Assembly (NCBI RefSeq): GCF_026262505.1
Contig: NC_067206.1
Location: forward strand, 3,624,879 to 3,688,878
Length of the DNA: 64,000 bases
Reading direction: 5' to 3'
From: Trichomonas vaginalis G3
Taxonomy: Eukaryota; Parabasalia; Trichomonadida; Trichomonadidae
Position numbers and translations under genes: made by a program. Every line of letters begins with the position of its first letter. Position 1 is the first letter of the stretch. The notes beneath the pieces were generated by a model that was not told the origin of the DNA, searched no databases, and saw only the letters and a list, made by a program, of their open reading frames with translations. Positions 17,787 to 28,695 of the stretch are shown here, one piece after another.

Positions 17787-18047
17787 ATGCCACGTAAGCT
17801 ACGTAAGAATATACGTAAGAGGAAGGGAGCATTGAAACATCCAATAGTAAAACTGACACCACAACAACAGTTGCAACAACAAATGATGAATGACCCCACT
17901 ATGTTGCAACAAATGTCAAGCAACCCTATGCTTTTAAACCGAGTTATTGGTGCACAGAGTGGAGGTTTAAGAGCGGCACTTTTAGCGAAAATGGCAGGCT
18001 ATGGTGGAGCTGCAGACGGAACAGCTATAACCCTCAAAGTCAAATGA
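17787..18047 (+). CDS. 86-residue basic, Gln/Met-rich protein
   Basis: Starts PRKLRKNIRKRKGALKHP, a strongly basic N terminus suited to DNA or capsid-interior binding. It continues with QQQLQQQMMNDPTMLQQMSSNPML and ends in a small Ala/Gly-rich segment (GGLRAALLAKMAGYGGAA). The start is the ATG after TTCATTAAA; 15 further open codons upstream lack this context. It is followed after 93 bp by the 998-residue gene on the same strand. A core or DNA-condensing protein is inferred; no family recognised. Confidence 0.6.
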   Translation: MPRKLRKNIRKRKGALKHPIVKLTPQQQLQQQMMNDPTMLQQMSSNPMLLNRVIGAQSGGLRAALLAKMAGYGGAADGTAITLKVK

Positions 18048-18140
18048 ATTTGAGTTCACTCAAAAATCAAATAACAGATGTCAAAAAGTCAAACATAGAC
18101 ATACAGAAACAAATAAGTGAAAACGAAAAGAAACTAGAAT

Positions 18141-21137
18141 ATGACAGACACAAAGAAACTCAATGAGTTAAACGTAGAGAAAAAGAAGAAAGAAGAACAA
18201 CTGAAAGAACTAAGTACAGAGGAATATGCGAAAAAAGTGTCAGAAAAAGCAGCAGAAGTAGCAAAAATGGAACAAGATGTTATAAATTTGAAAAACCATA
18301 CTACTCAATATAAAGTACTGAAAGATGAAGAGATAAAACAAAAAGCCATGAAGACATATATGGATAGCGATGAGTATAAAAAAGAAGTTGAAGCAAATGT
18401 AAAGGCAGAAAAACTTTTACAGTTGCAAAACCAAACCGTACAGTATGAAAACTTAGCACAAGAAAGTAAAAATAACGACGCAGCCATGCAAAAGGCAATG
18501 AAAAGCGCAGAATATATAAAAGCTAACAATGACTGGTTAGATGCCCAAGCCAACGCTAAAGCAGCCCAACTTATAGGGTCAATAAGGACAAAAATACAAG
18601 CGGATGAAGACAGTTCAAATGAAGCTTTAATGAATGCTGACTTTAAGAATGCCTTCGAAGCTCTTCATAGTAAGGTGAAACTAGTGAACGACTTCTCATC
18701 TGGAAAGAAACTGAAGTCTGAAGGTTTCGACAAAGAGTTAAGAGAAGTAGCACAAAATATGACGAAAATAACAGATGCAGCAACGAGACAGGCAGTTCAA
18801 AGTTCCTATGACGCCGTTAGAGCAACTGTTGTGGAAAGTCAAGAAAAAGAGTTACAACAGACCAAAACAGACCTAGTAAATGCTTTCTTAAGAACGAAAA
18901 GTCAGGTAGGACATTATGCTGCAGATGGAACATATGTGCCAGCTGGTGGAACTTATATACCACCAAACCCTCCAAGAGAAGCACCTGCACCAGGACTACC
19001 TAAAACATTTACATCGTCACATGGACACAGACACAGGCATGCACCACAACAACAACCAACAGTTCAAAATCCAGCACCACAACAACAACCAAAACCAACA
19101 GTTCAAAATCCAGCACCACAACAACAACCAACACAGCAACCAACAGTTCAAAACCCTGCACAACAACCACCTCCACAACCAGCACAACAACCACAAACAG
19201 AGCAAGGACATAAAAGAAGTAGAGAAAAAGGAAACCAAGAATTCTTAAAAATGCTTAAGGAAGATTATGGTTACCCAGATACTCTTGACTTTAGTGACAG
19301 ATATAAAGAAGCTATTAGAAAATTCAAGGAAGGAAATACTGACCCGAACCTATTTAGCTTTATGGTTCAGCATCAAATGGGATATAATCTCAAACCTGGA
19401 AAATACAAGCTCGCTAAGGGATATGATTTAATAGCATATCATCCAAATGACATGAATGAATTTACTCCGAGATATTTGGTGTCAGAGCTAAATGATAATT
19501 CAACTCTCTTCATGAAACGCGTAAAAAATAGAGACGTAACGAAAGAAGAAAGGTTTATGAGTCCGAATGACTTAGATAGGGAACTTGTTAAAAACGGTCT
19601 CGGAATATATGAAATGCCAGCAGATGAGGTACAAGAAACTCAACAGGAAGAAGTTCAGATACAACCAGACATGGAAGAAATAGTTCAGCAACAACAGCTA
19701 GAAGAGCCTGAAGGAAACGAACAAGTCCCTCCTTTGGAAACTAACTTCACAGAACTAGATGAAGATTTGGAACAGCCGAAAAATCTTGACCCTCAACAAG
19801 TGTATGCGGAGAATATGGAATCTTTCCAAGAGTCTAAGAAAAATTCGGCTGACATAGTAGAAGAATATCGAAAAATGTTTGCCGACATACAAAAGACTCC
19901 AACACCAGATGAAAATATTCAGCATAGAATGGAAGTACTGAAAGAAAATGTACGCAAATACAATAACCCTTTTTACTTACGACCATATAACGTTCAATCT
20001 TTGGCTGAACTCGGTGAAAATAAAAGGTTAAATTTCAACAAAACATATAGAAATGAAACATTGTTTAAAGTTCATTCAGAACCTAACCAATATGGAAACA
20101 AACCTACTTTTGTTTCTGCAGACTATGGAACTACAATGAGATGGGGTCATAAAGCTAATCCGGATAGGTGGTTCATAAACTTACAACCTCAATTCCAAGA
20201 AGTTGTAGACGCAATGGAAGTGAATGGTGAACCAGATATAACTGGTATTTTCAGCGCGGCTTTAATGCCATTGAAAGATATGAAAGATGCAGATACTTTG
20301 GACCAGTATGAAATGAACATGGCTGAGGGAAATATAACACCTGACGTTCTAGAACATTTATCTCAAAGAACTACACAGAACCATAGAGATGGTATATTTG
20401 GTGAAGAGTTTAGAAAGAAAGTTAGGGAGAGAGAAGGAAGAGAACCTATTGTACATGACCTTGCAAACGAAAGTTTGCAAAATGTCATAAAAACTTACTT
20501 TGCAGACAATGAACTGAGAAGGGATGAATATTTAAGAAAACTCAAATGGACAGTACCAAATGAAATGTTAGTATTGAAAAACATGTTCCTTGACAAAATA
20601 AAACCAACTACAGAAATAAATGACGCAAGACTGAAACGTTGGGTAAAAGCTTTCCCATTCACAAAAGATATTATTGGTTACATGGAAAGAAAACCAGAAT
20701 GGCTACAAAAACATATATTTGGAAACGAGCTTATTCCATATGGACAAGCTCTGTTTGAAGAGCTTGAACCGGAAACTCAGGAAAGAGTCATGCAAACAAT
20801 ACGCGAAGACTCAAATACAAACTATGACAAAATCTTTCTAGGATATAGGTTACCTGAGATGGGCGACCAGAGCCCAAAGGCAAAAAGGACATGGGAAATT
20901 TACAACATACTAGGTGAACATGAGGCAAAGATGCAACAACTTGAAGCAGAGGGCAAGTTACCAAAAGCGACACCAAAGAAGAAGAGAAGAGTAGAACAAA
21001 GTGAAAGTAGTGAAGAAGTAACTTCATCTAGTGAAAGTAGTGGCAATGAAGGAAAAAGAAGAGTTAAAGATTCAGTTAAAAACTCAGTCAGGAAGAAAGT
21101 AAAGCTTGGTCCGAGTGGGTTCTATTATGATATATAA
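18141..21137 (+). CDS. 998-residue coiled-coil and Pro/Gln-repeat protein
   Basis: Unknown, probably structural. Residues 1-220 are Lys/Glu-rich with heptad-like pattern, suggesting a long coiled coil. Residues 260-350 hold a low-complexity stretch with three PTVQNPAPQQQ-type repeats preceded by an HGHRHRH cluster. Residues 370-930 look globular in blocks (YNLKPGKYKLAKGYDLIAYH; RPYNVQSLAELGENKRLNF; DYGTTMRWGHKANPDRWF). The C terminus is basic and Ser/Glu-rich (PKKKRRVEQ resembles an SV40-type nuclear signal). It lies directly upstream of the capsid gene, the place of scaffold, core or terminal-protein genes. The frame is open from end to end. Confidence 0.65.
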   Translation: MTDTKKLNELNVEKKKKEEQLKELSTEEYAKKVSEKAAEVAKMEQDVINLKNHTTQYKVLKDEEIKQKAMKTYMDSDEYKKEVEANVKAEKLLQLQNQTVQYENLAQESKNNDAAMQKAMKSAEYIKANNDWLDAQANAKAAQLIGSIRTKIQADEDSSNEALMNADFKNAFEALHSKVKLVNDFSSGKKLKSEGFDKELREVAQNMTKITDAATRQAVQSSYDAVRATVVESQEKELQQTKTDLVNAFLRTKSQVGHYAADGTYVPAGGTYIPPNPPREAPAPGLPKTFTSSHGHRHRHAPQQQPTVQNPAPQQQPKPTVQNPAPQQQPTQQPTVQNPAQQPPPQPAQQPQTEQGHKRSREKGNQEFLKMLKEDYGYPDTLDFSDRYKEAIRKFKEGNTDPNLFSFMVQHQMGYNLKPGKYKLAKGYDLIAYHPNDMNEFTPRYLVSELNDNSTLFMKRVKNRDVTKEERFMSPNDLDRELVKNGLGIYEMPADEVQETQQEEVQIQPDMEEIVQQQQLEEPEGNEQVPPLETNFTELDEDLEQPKNLDPQQVYAENMESFQESKKNSADIVEEYRKMFADIQKTPTPDENIQHRMEVLKENVRKYNNPFYLRPYNVQSLAELGENKRLNFNKTYRNETLFKVHSEPNQYGNKPTFVSADYGTTMRWGHKANPDRWFINLQPQFQEVVDAMEVNGEPDITGIFSAALMPLKDMKDADTLDQYEMNMAEGNITPDVLEHLSQRTTQNHRDGIFGEEFRKKVREREGREPIVHDLANESLQNVIKTYFADNELRRDEYLRKLKWTVPNEMLVLKNMFLDKIKPTTEINDARLKRWVKAFPFTKDIIGYMERKPEWLQKHIFGNELIPYGQALFEELEPETQERVMQTIREDSNTNYDKIFLGYRLPEMGDQSPKAKRTWEIYNILGEHEAKMQQLEAEGKLPKATPKKKRRVEQSESSEEVTSSSESSGNEGKRRVKDSVKNSVRKKVKLGPSGFYYDI

Positions 21138-21169
21138 ATCCAACTATTCTATATTTTTACCCATATGAA

Positions 21170-22777
21170 ATGTACGCCGCTCAGAATATAACGCCAACAG
21201 TTTTGGATGCCATGAACGGAAATGTTTCCGAATGGTATACCGAATGCGACAATGCCATTAGAAGGTCAGAAATAGTTCCTGGAACTTACGAATATACAAC
21301 TGCTGTTTCTTATGGAAACGTAGGTGCGTTTGGAGAAGGTTCTTCAACAACAGTAGATATTGCTTGCGACAGGTTTCATATTATTTCTATTGACAACTCA
21401 TTCTTATACGTGGAACAAGACATTGAAATAAAACCTTCTGCCAAGTTGTCTGACAAGAAAGGTTGCAATGGAATTTTCTATGTCGGATACCAATATGCTC
21501 CAGAAGTTTTCATGGGATATAAGATATATTCTAACTCTGACTTAGTTCAAACAGTAACATGGGCAAACTATGAATGGTTCGCTTTGAGAAACTCAGTACA
21601 ACCACAAGCTAGAGAACAAACAGACCAGTATGCAACTATTGAGAAAATAAGAAGACTTGACCCTAACGTTCCAGGAGTTTATGTTAACCTTTCTGGACAA
21701 ACTGCAGCAGCAGTAACCAAAGTAAAACTGAAACTTAGAGTTCCTTTGTCATCTTTCCTCATCTTCAGGTTTTTAAGATACTTGCCAAACTGGGCAGGAA
21801 AAATTTCTATCGAACTTACTCCAAGCAAAAATAACTTAGTCATTGCACCAACACAAGACCCATTCAGCATTACTGTAGCTGGAACTGGTGGAGCCAAGTT
21901 CTGTGACTTTTGCAAAGACAAAGTTGACTTAGACTTTGGTTTCTCAAACCTCAACACTGAAATAAACTATTATTTCAATGCTGCTGGAGATGATTGGGAC
22001 CCAGTTAAGTTCACATGCGAACAGTTTGAATGCAAGAGAATAGAAAGCAGACTTGCCGTTTATATGTTGGACCCAGATATTTCAAATGCTTTAGCTGCCA
22101 AATATATTGCAGTTCCACTTATGTTCCCTATACACCAAATATATGTCAAAGACTTTGCAGGTGAAGTTGGAAACCAAAATCCAGGAGCCGCAGGTGCAAG
22201 AACAGATATTGCTTTAACAACTGCAATGAAACATGCAGATACTATGTTTGTACTGTTCAGACGAACTATAAATGACTATTCTTGTTTCTACAACCCTGGT
22301 ATTAAATATCATATAAACATAGATGGCAAATATTATCCAAGAGAAGAATATTCTACAGTTGAGGATATGAGGTCATACAACTTGACATTAGATGCTATGA
22401 ACTTTAACAACAATTTCACAACAACCATTAACCCTGAAATGCAAAGTTCTATTATGCCATATGTGAAAGTATGGACTCATACAGGAGGTCAAAAAACTCA
22501 ATATACAAATGGAGACCGTTCAAACTTTTGGCTTGGCATTCCATTTGCTGACTCAGAAGACTCTATGGGTGGTATTTCAACTGTTGGTACTGTACAAATA
22601 CAATATACTGGTGACAGAGACGGTCCAGATGAATTGAGAGCAAAGAAGTTTACAAAACCAATAGCACTTTTCACGGAAGATGCTCTTTTGAAGATTTGTT
22701 CGATGAAACCTGCTGGGGCTCCTCAGATTGGCATAACGACAGCTTCCATCGAGCAGATTTTGGCAGCAGGTCAGTAA
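21170..22777 (+). CDS. Major capsid protein candidate, Maverick type
   Basis: A 535-residue protein thought to form the capsid shell. Assignment rests on size, beta-rich sequence without membrane spans, position after the core gene, and resemblance in layout to the capsid fossil at 51517: N-terminal strand block (VDIACDRFHIISIDNSFLYVE), a YKIYSNSDLVQTV loop, and paired strands around RVPLSSFLIFRFLRYLPNWA that match VRNFLP-type sequence in the other. Double-jelly-roll capsids of Mavericks have this length. The start is the second of two close ATGs, after TATTTTTACCCATATGAA. The frame is open and looks whole, unlike its downstream neighbours. Confidence 0.65.
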   Translation: MYAAQNITPTVLDAMNGNVSEWYTECDNAIRRSEIVPGTYEYTTAVSYGNVGAFGEGSSTTVDIACDRFHIISIDNSFLYVEQDIEIKPSAKLSDKKGCNGIFYVGYQYAPEVFMGYKIYSNSDLVQTVTWANYEWFALRNSVQPQAREQTDQYATIEKIRRLDPNVPGVYVNLSGQTAAAVTKVKLKLRVPLSSFLIFRFLRYLPNWAGKISIELTPSKNNLVIAPTQDPFSITVAGTGGAKFCDFCKDKVDLDFGFSNLNTEINYYFNAAGDDWDPVKFTCEQFECKRIESRLAVYMLDPDISNALAAKYIAVPLMFPIHQIYVKDFAGEVGNQNPGAAGARTDIALTTAMKHADTMFVLFRRTINDYSCFYNPGIKYHINIDGKYYPREEYSTVEDMRSYNLTLDAMNFNNNFTTTINPEMQSSIMPYVKVWTHTGGQKTQYTNGDRSNFWLGIPFADSEDSMGGISTVGTVQIQYTGDRDGPDELRAKKFTKPIALFTEDALLKICSMKPAGAPQIGITTASIEQILAAGQ

Positions 22778-22803
22778 GTTGTTCTTGAACTGACTTCTCT
22801 CCG

Positions 22804-23016
22804 TCAAATATTGACAGTACGCCAGTTTTGACATAATATTGTATTATAAACTTCCTTTGTAATATCTGTAAGTTTTGAAGTTATATTTTTGTCTGCTTCA
22901 AGAACTTTCACCATTTCAGTTATACCAACTTTCTTTGCTTTATGAAAATATTTAGGTTCAGCAAAGACTGCTATTCTATAACATTTTCCATTGTTGTGTA
23001 AAAAACTATTCTGCAA
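22804..23016 (-). pseudogene. Small minus-strand Maverick gene (fossil)
   Basis: A 70-codon open stretch with KCYRIAVFAEPKYFHKAKK; weakly similar in size and layout to the 80-residue gene at 37718 of Maverick D. No clear ATG start. Function unknown; it converges on the capsid gene. Confidence 0.35.
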
Positions 23017-23102
23017 TGTATTGTATTGTTTGTAGTATAAACTTTGTTCTGCTTCAATTCAATAAGATATCCGAATACGTCCATCTTTTTATTCTAAGTA
23101 AA

Positions 23103-24040
23103 ATGTCATTTCCGAAAAATAGAAACGTAAGTTTTTCAAAAAGTTTAATGGCGGTGGCAGATGTGAAGTTAAATTCACCAACTCAAACAAAACATCAAAG
23201 TGTTGTTGTCAATGTCAAAGACAGAGATGTTGAAGTGGGGAAACCATACGAAGACGAAGATGTATAACAATTGTTCCTGTAAAAGAACCATACATATCCT
23301 GAAGTTAGCAGAGACTTAAGTTCTGTTGCAGAATATTCGAAACGACTACCAACAACTGAAAGACAAACTTCAAACTCAGGAAAAGATTTGTCAAGCTTTA
23401 AGTATAATTTAAACTTGGTCGAACACAACCCTGTAAAAGTAACTCATATGTCATTGCACCTCATGAATTTTGATAAGAAACTATTTAAACTTTTGACAGA
23501 GGCAACGATAAAACATCAAAGAAAATAGAACCCGACATTAGTTGCTGTGGTGTTCATATAATGTCATTGAACAAGATATACGTTATGAAAGGAGGTGAAA
23601 CGTGAACTTAAAATATAGTCCAGACGTTATAAAAATATTGACGACCACAAAACTTTCATTAAATTATTTGCTAAGTAATGGCAAAGACATAATGGTTTAT
23701 ACTATTACGACTAAAAACCCTGATCAATAATTCTATAACAACAAACTTACAAATCCCTCAAGGACGATATTGTAAACTAACCTTAAACACAATGACGACT
23801 AAACCGTTTTGCTCTTTTACACCAGAAGACTTTATTGTTGTGAATGGTAAAAAATACTCCTTTGAAGATACTTACTCAGATATACACCACAACAGGTTTT
23901 GTTGACTTATTTAATACTTTAAGTACGGGTGTAAAATGTGCTGCAACTAGAGCAGTTTTCATTATGTTTGGATGTCCACTGAGTTTACTATAAACGATAT
24001 GAGCTATAATATCAAAACTTATTTCTGGTTTTTCTTATAT
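23103..24040 (+). pseudogene. Fossil relative(s) of the 37042 gene of Maverick D
   Basis: Starts MSFPKNRNVSFSKSLMAVAD; scattered segments further on match the pattern of the D protein at 37042, including a Cys-Cys-Gly block and a following TGV-F-Y block. It is probably followed by a second decayed gene. Heavily broken, perhaps ten or more breaks. Confidence 0.45.
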
Positions 24041-24074
24041 TACGAAAAAAGAGATCTGACATGTGTCAGAATCT

Positions 24075-25199
24075 CAGTAAAAGTGACATTTACATGTCAC
24101 AAAAAATAGAATGAGTTTAATAATTAAAATTGGAGGGTGAGAGAGATTTGTATGAAATAATATCTCTCACCTCCAATTCATCCTAGCGCCGAAAAAATTT
24201 TTGGTGAAATGCGACCACATTTCACCAAAATTCTCGGCGCCATATAGAGAACTAGACCTGTGAGGTACTGATACTATCCATGTACCTCGCAGGCCTAGTT
24301 CCAAGCCAAAAGGCTAAAAATTGCCCGCAATTTTCACATTGCGGGCAATTTTTAGCCATTTTGGCTGGGAATTGAGGGTGAGATAGTATTGTATGAAATA
24401 ATATCTCTCACCCTCCAATTCATCCTATGCCGAAAAAATTTGTGGTGAAATGCGACCACATTTCACCAAAATTTCTCGGCGCCATATAGAGAACTAGAGC
24501 CTGTGAGGTACTGATACTATCCATGTACCTCGCAGGCTCTAGTTCCAAGCCAAAATGGCTAAAAATTGCCCGCAATTGTTCACAATTGCGGGCAATTTTT
24601 AGCCATTTTGGCTGGGAATTGGAGGGTGAGAGTAGTATTGTATGAAATAATATCTCTCACCCTCCAATTCATCCTATGGCGCCGAAAAAATTTTGGGAAA
24701 ATGCGACCACATTTCACCAAAATTTCTCGCGCCAATATAGAGAACTAGAGCTGTGATTACTGATACTATCCATGTACCTCGGCAGGCTCTAGTTCCAAGC
24801 CAAAATGGCTAAAAATTGCCCGCAATTTGTTCACATTGCGGGCAATTTTTAGCCCATTTTGGCTGGAATTGGAGGGTGAGAGTAGTATGTATGAAATAAT
24901 ATCTCTCACCCTCCAATTCATCCTATTGCGCCGAAAAAAATTTTGGTGAAATGCGACCACATTTCACCAAAATTTCTCGGCCCCATATAGAGAACTAGAG
25001 CCTGTGAGGTAACTGATACTATCCATGTACCTCGCAGGCTCTAGTTCCAAGCCAAAAATGGCTAAAAATTGCCCCAATTGTTCACATTCCCATCTTTTGT
25101 TGGTAAGACGAAGAATATGAAATAAATTATGAAGAAGATAATGATGAATAAAATATCACTTTTTATATTTTTGACATGTAAAGGTTGTCACTTTTCTGT
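24075..25199. mobile_element. Hairpin-bearing element, locus 2
   Basis: Ends form an imperfect inverted pair: CAGTAAAAGTGACA..TTTACATGTCAC on the left and the complement of CAGAAAAGTGACAACCTTTACATGTCA on the right. Inside are four tandem copies of a four-hairpin unit. It shares the AAAAGTGACA end motif with locus 1. No coding sequence seen. Confidence 0.5.
24130..25090. repeat. Four tandem units of about 245 bp, each with four palindromes
   Basis: Each unit reads hairpin A (arms GGAGGGTGAGAGA), hairpin B (arms GCGCCGAAAAAATTTTGG), hairpin C (arms GAACTAGAGCCTGTGAGGTA) and hairpin D (arms GCCAAAATGGCTAAAAATTG). Unit 1: A 24130-24177, B 24185-24240, C 24247-24303, D 24304-24367. Later units start near 24371, 24620 and 24865; the last is cut short in hairpin D. 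Units differ mostly by single-base indels. Confidence 0.9.
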
Positions 25200-25279
25200 C
25201 AACCGTTTTTATTCGTTTTCGTATATAACATTTTTACTACCAACAGTTTCCTATAAACAGGAAAAGGTGTCATACAAGA

Positions 25280-26993
25280 ATGGTCTATTCCATTGACCAT
25301 TAAGCACACCAATCTTAATATATTGTTTCAAACTAGGTTCAAAGTGTTTATTCGAATGTCGACAGAAACTATTATGACCAAAAGATACTTATGCGTATAA
25401 ACAATACTTTCTCTGCTGGTTTGCCTATTGTTCATTCGAATGCAGAATTTTCAACCTTAGTGAACTCAAACACTTTGGCAAGTATAACGTTGACATTAGT
25501 TGACGCAAACTTTGTTCCTGTAAAACTTTTTATGTCCTATGTATTTGTCCATGACGGCAGAAAGTTTCGAATTGGAAGATGCAACTGGTGAAAGTATTGT
25601 ATAGGGTGTCCAAAGGTGCGTTTAGCACAGCGCTCTATATGAGACTATTAAAGGAGATATATGCTGATTATAAATATATAATAAAAAAATATGAATATAT
25701 TGTATATGATGAGTATGTTGTATTTTGGCGCCATGCCGGGATATAAAATGAATTTTGAGACAAGAGGCGGTTTCCGGGGAAATTTTGGCGGGATTTTTTC
25801 ATTTTTTTAATGAATCATAAAGAAAACATCCTCGCTCTTGCAAAAAAATGCAAAGACTGTAAAAAAAATCTAGAGACATTGGTAAAATGCTTCTGATGGA
25901 TGCCCTAGCTATTCCACTGTAACGTATCATGTTAGGATGTATCACTTCATGAACAAAAAGGCCGCCCATCATAAAAATTGACAAAAATCGCCGATCAAAG
26001 AAAAATCAAAGCAATTCTTCAAGCGCTAGAAAAACCCAAAGAGCATCACTCAGAAGGATAGAGAATGACAAAGATACCACGTACAACAGTCAGTTATTAT
26101 CTGCACAATTATTAACTACAAACTAGCGTAACACGTTGTTCCGCACAACCTTAATTCAGTTCAAAAAAAATCTAGAGTCCAATCTTCAAAGAGCTCCTCT
26201 CTATATTGGGTGCGTATCAATCCAAGAAGTTTCGCTTTTAGCAACAGGGGACGAGTCTTGGTTTCAATATGCAACAGAAGCCAAAATCATGTGATCCCGA
26301 AGGATGAAAATCCGCAAACATTCCCGAAGAAAAAAATTGACACACCAATGATGATTTGTCGGTTTTTTTGGGTGTGAATGGCATCATCGCAATTGATATT
26401 CTTCAAAAACCTAATACGATGAATGCTCAGTATCTAATTGACAATGTTCTTACTCAAATTATCAATTCTGATGAGTTTGAGAAATCCAAACAAACAAAAA
26501 CAAAAGTTTGCAATTCATTTTGATAATTCAAGAGTTCACAAAAGTCATAAGGTAATGAATTACTTGTGGAAAACAATGTCAAAGTTGTTCCAAACCCATA
26601 TTATTCACCTGATATTGCACCCTCTGACTTTTATTATTCGACACGCGCTTAAAAAAGAGAGCTGAAGGACGCGAATTCGCGAGTCCAGATGATCTTGAAA
26701 ATTTTGTAAGAGAGCAATTTGAGCAATTTTCTCATGATGATTTAAAGCGTGTCTTTCAAGCCTGGATCGATCGCTGCGAACGCTGATTGAATCCAATGTG
26801 ATTATATTTAAATAAACTTTAATATATATAACTTGTTTATTTCTATTTGCAGTATTCAGGTTTGTGCTAAACACACCTTTGGACACCCTATATTACAAGA
26901 ACAACTTCAACAACAAATAGCTCAAGAACAACAAATGCAACAAATGGAACAAATGCAACACAAAGTCAAGAATAAAAAAAATATTATTTTTTA
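25280..26993 (+). pseudogene. Fossil Maverick capsid-associated gene, split by a mariner
   Basis: Left part contains FSAGLPIVHSNAEFST ... LASITLTLVDANFVPVKLFM, a pattern like the C-terminal strands of the protein at 37921 (MQFRLVDFQGEPVELKAPV). Beyond the mariner a Gln-rich tail (QQMQQMEQMQ) continues to about 26993. Several breaks besides the insertion. Confidence 0.4.
25604..26888 (+). mobile_element. Tvmar1-like mariner transposon, degenerate
   Basis: 1285 bp with TA target duplications. Terminal inverted repeats begin GGGTGTCCAAAGGTG and end CACCTTTGGACACCC. The transposase region (plus strand, about 25800-26786) is interrupted by several stops and frameshifts, but retains a TGDESWFQYA block near 26247 and PNPYYSPDIAPSDFYYS near 26590, matching mariner D,D34D motifs (TGDE-W, PYSPDLAPSD). 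The size fits the known T. vaginalis Tvmar1 of about 1.3 kb. It is inserted in a Maverick gene. Confidence 0.85.
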
Positions 26994-27005
26994 ATTTTTA
27001 TAAAA

Positions 27006-28236
27006 ATGTACAGAATAGATGTTTCAGATTTTAATGACTTCCAAGCATTCAGAAATATGTGTTCCATTTAGAGACTATAAACAAAGCAGTCGAGAATTTG
27101 AAACGTTTAGTCATTTATGTTGACTCTGCCCAGAATGTTATGTCATGAAAGAATGGGATGTTGTCTTTAACAAACCAAGAGCAACAATAGTGTCTGAACA
27201 AGAATGTAGACAGAAACTTAAGAAAAAAGTCGTACAAGTTGGAATGAAGAGTTAGATGCTTGGGATAATCTTATTGTCAAAGTTAGAAGATTTTTCAGTT
27301 CGAGTATAAAGTTCTATACACCTTCTCCAAACTTCTATTCTATCTTCACTGATATTAAATATGAACAAGTAGAATGGAAAGAAAATATTATAGAAGCTTG
27401 GTTAACCATGTCAAAGAAATTATATGCAATGGAAACGAAAAGGTTTATGAGTATATCTTATGTTGGTTTGCAAATATCTTACAACATCCAAGTGCTAAAA
27501 ATGAAACTGCTCTCATTATAATTGGAAACAAGAACTGGTAAGAACACATTCTTTACAGATATTTTGTGCAACTGTTAGAGGGCTATCGAATCCGAATATG
27601 ACAAACTTAGAAAACATCTGCGGCAAGTTTAACTTTCAATTGAGAATATGAAACTTATAGTTTGCAATGAACTTCAAAGTATAGATACAACAAAAGTTTT
27701 AAAACTCAGATGCTTTGAAGAGTCTTATAACAGATAAAGTTGAGTTTTGAAAAGAAAGATAAAGACCAAACAGTTTGTGAAAATGTTTGCAAACTTCATT
27801 ATGGTTTCAAACAATGCTGTTCGATGAAGTTAGAAAAAGTTCTGACAGAAGATATGTAGTTGTCAGAACGTCAGATCTCATATGCAAGATACAGAATATT
27901 TTGACGACTTAGCAAAACTTTGACATCTGACTTTTACAACCACTTTTCTCATATTTCATGACATTAGATATTTCTTAAGTTCAATCCAAGACAAATTCCA
28001 CATACCGAAGAGAGACAAACATTGTTAGAAGCAAACAAGAGTGTATATGAACTGTTCATAGATGAACTGACTTTGTGTCATTAGATGAAAGGTCATTTAC
28101 GATTCGTATAAACATATGTTCAAGAATATTGGTTATATGGCAGCTTCTAAACGTACATTCTTGGCAAATGTCAAAAGTCTTTTAGATGTTCAGAAATGGT
28201 GTATATACAAAGAAAATTTTCTGAGTAAATTTTAAA
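27006..28236 (+). pseudogene. SF3 helicase / D5-like NTPase fossil
   Basis: Fossil of a viral replicative helicase. Recognisable pieces in order are a KW-ENIIEAWL block, a P-loop region around GKNTFFTDI, a NLENICGKFN / KLIVCNEL block, an ANFIMVSNN block (SF3 motif C type, with Asn-Asn) and a later R-Y-VV segment. These match poxvirus D5-like and virophage/PLV SF3 helicases. Heavily broken, with perhaps ten or more breaks. A tail segment with YKHMFKNIG-type sequence follows. Confidence 0.65.
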
Positions 28237-28266
28237 AAAAATATTTTTTTATCCGATAGAAAAAAG

Positions 28267-28690
28267 ATGGCAAAATTCATCTCAGTAAATAAGTACATGA
28301 CAGAAGTCAAAGATAAGTTAGCTCCATTCGCATATTTGAATGTTTACTTCTACAATTTTAAAAGTCTACATTGACAAAATTTGAAAAACATTGCACCAGT
28401 TAAGTTTGCTGTTGTTAGAAAAATGGTGCAACTTTTGAAGACTTATACATTGACGGTATGTTGACAGTCAAAGAAATATTGACAGAAAGTTCTCAAAACT
28501 CGAAGAAGGTAAAGCATACAAACTTGTTATACCTTATGAACCAAAGAAAGCAGACGACTATGAATATTATGAGTCTAAGATAGTTGAAGTTCAAGGTAAA
28601 TTGGGTAAAAAGATTTTAGAGTCTAAGCCAGTGTTTACTCCTAAAGAGAAGAGAACATTGACATTGACCCAGAAAGTTCTAAAAATAAAA
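28267..28690 (+). pseudogene. Unknown Maverick gene (fossil)
   Basis: Starts MAKFISVNKYMTEVKDKLAP; Lys-rich, ends near 28690. Several breaks. No family recognised. Confidence 0.35.
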
Positions 28691-28695
28691 TTTTA

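Noticed and set aside
19009-19238. Minus-strand ORFs rich in Val/Leu/Cys/Trp that look like membrane segments
   Set aside because: Antisense of the CAACAA-rich Pro/Gln stretch of the 998-residue gene.
24566-24960. Two ORFs within the locus 2 hairpin array
   Set aside because: They lie wholly in palindromic repeats and differ between tandem units.
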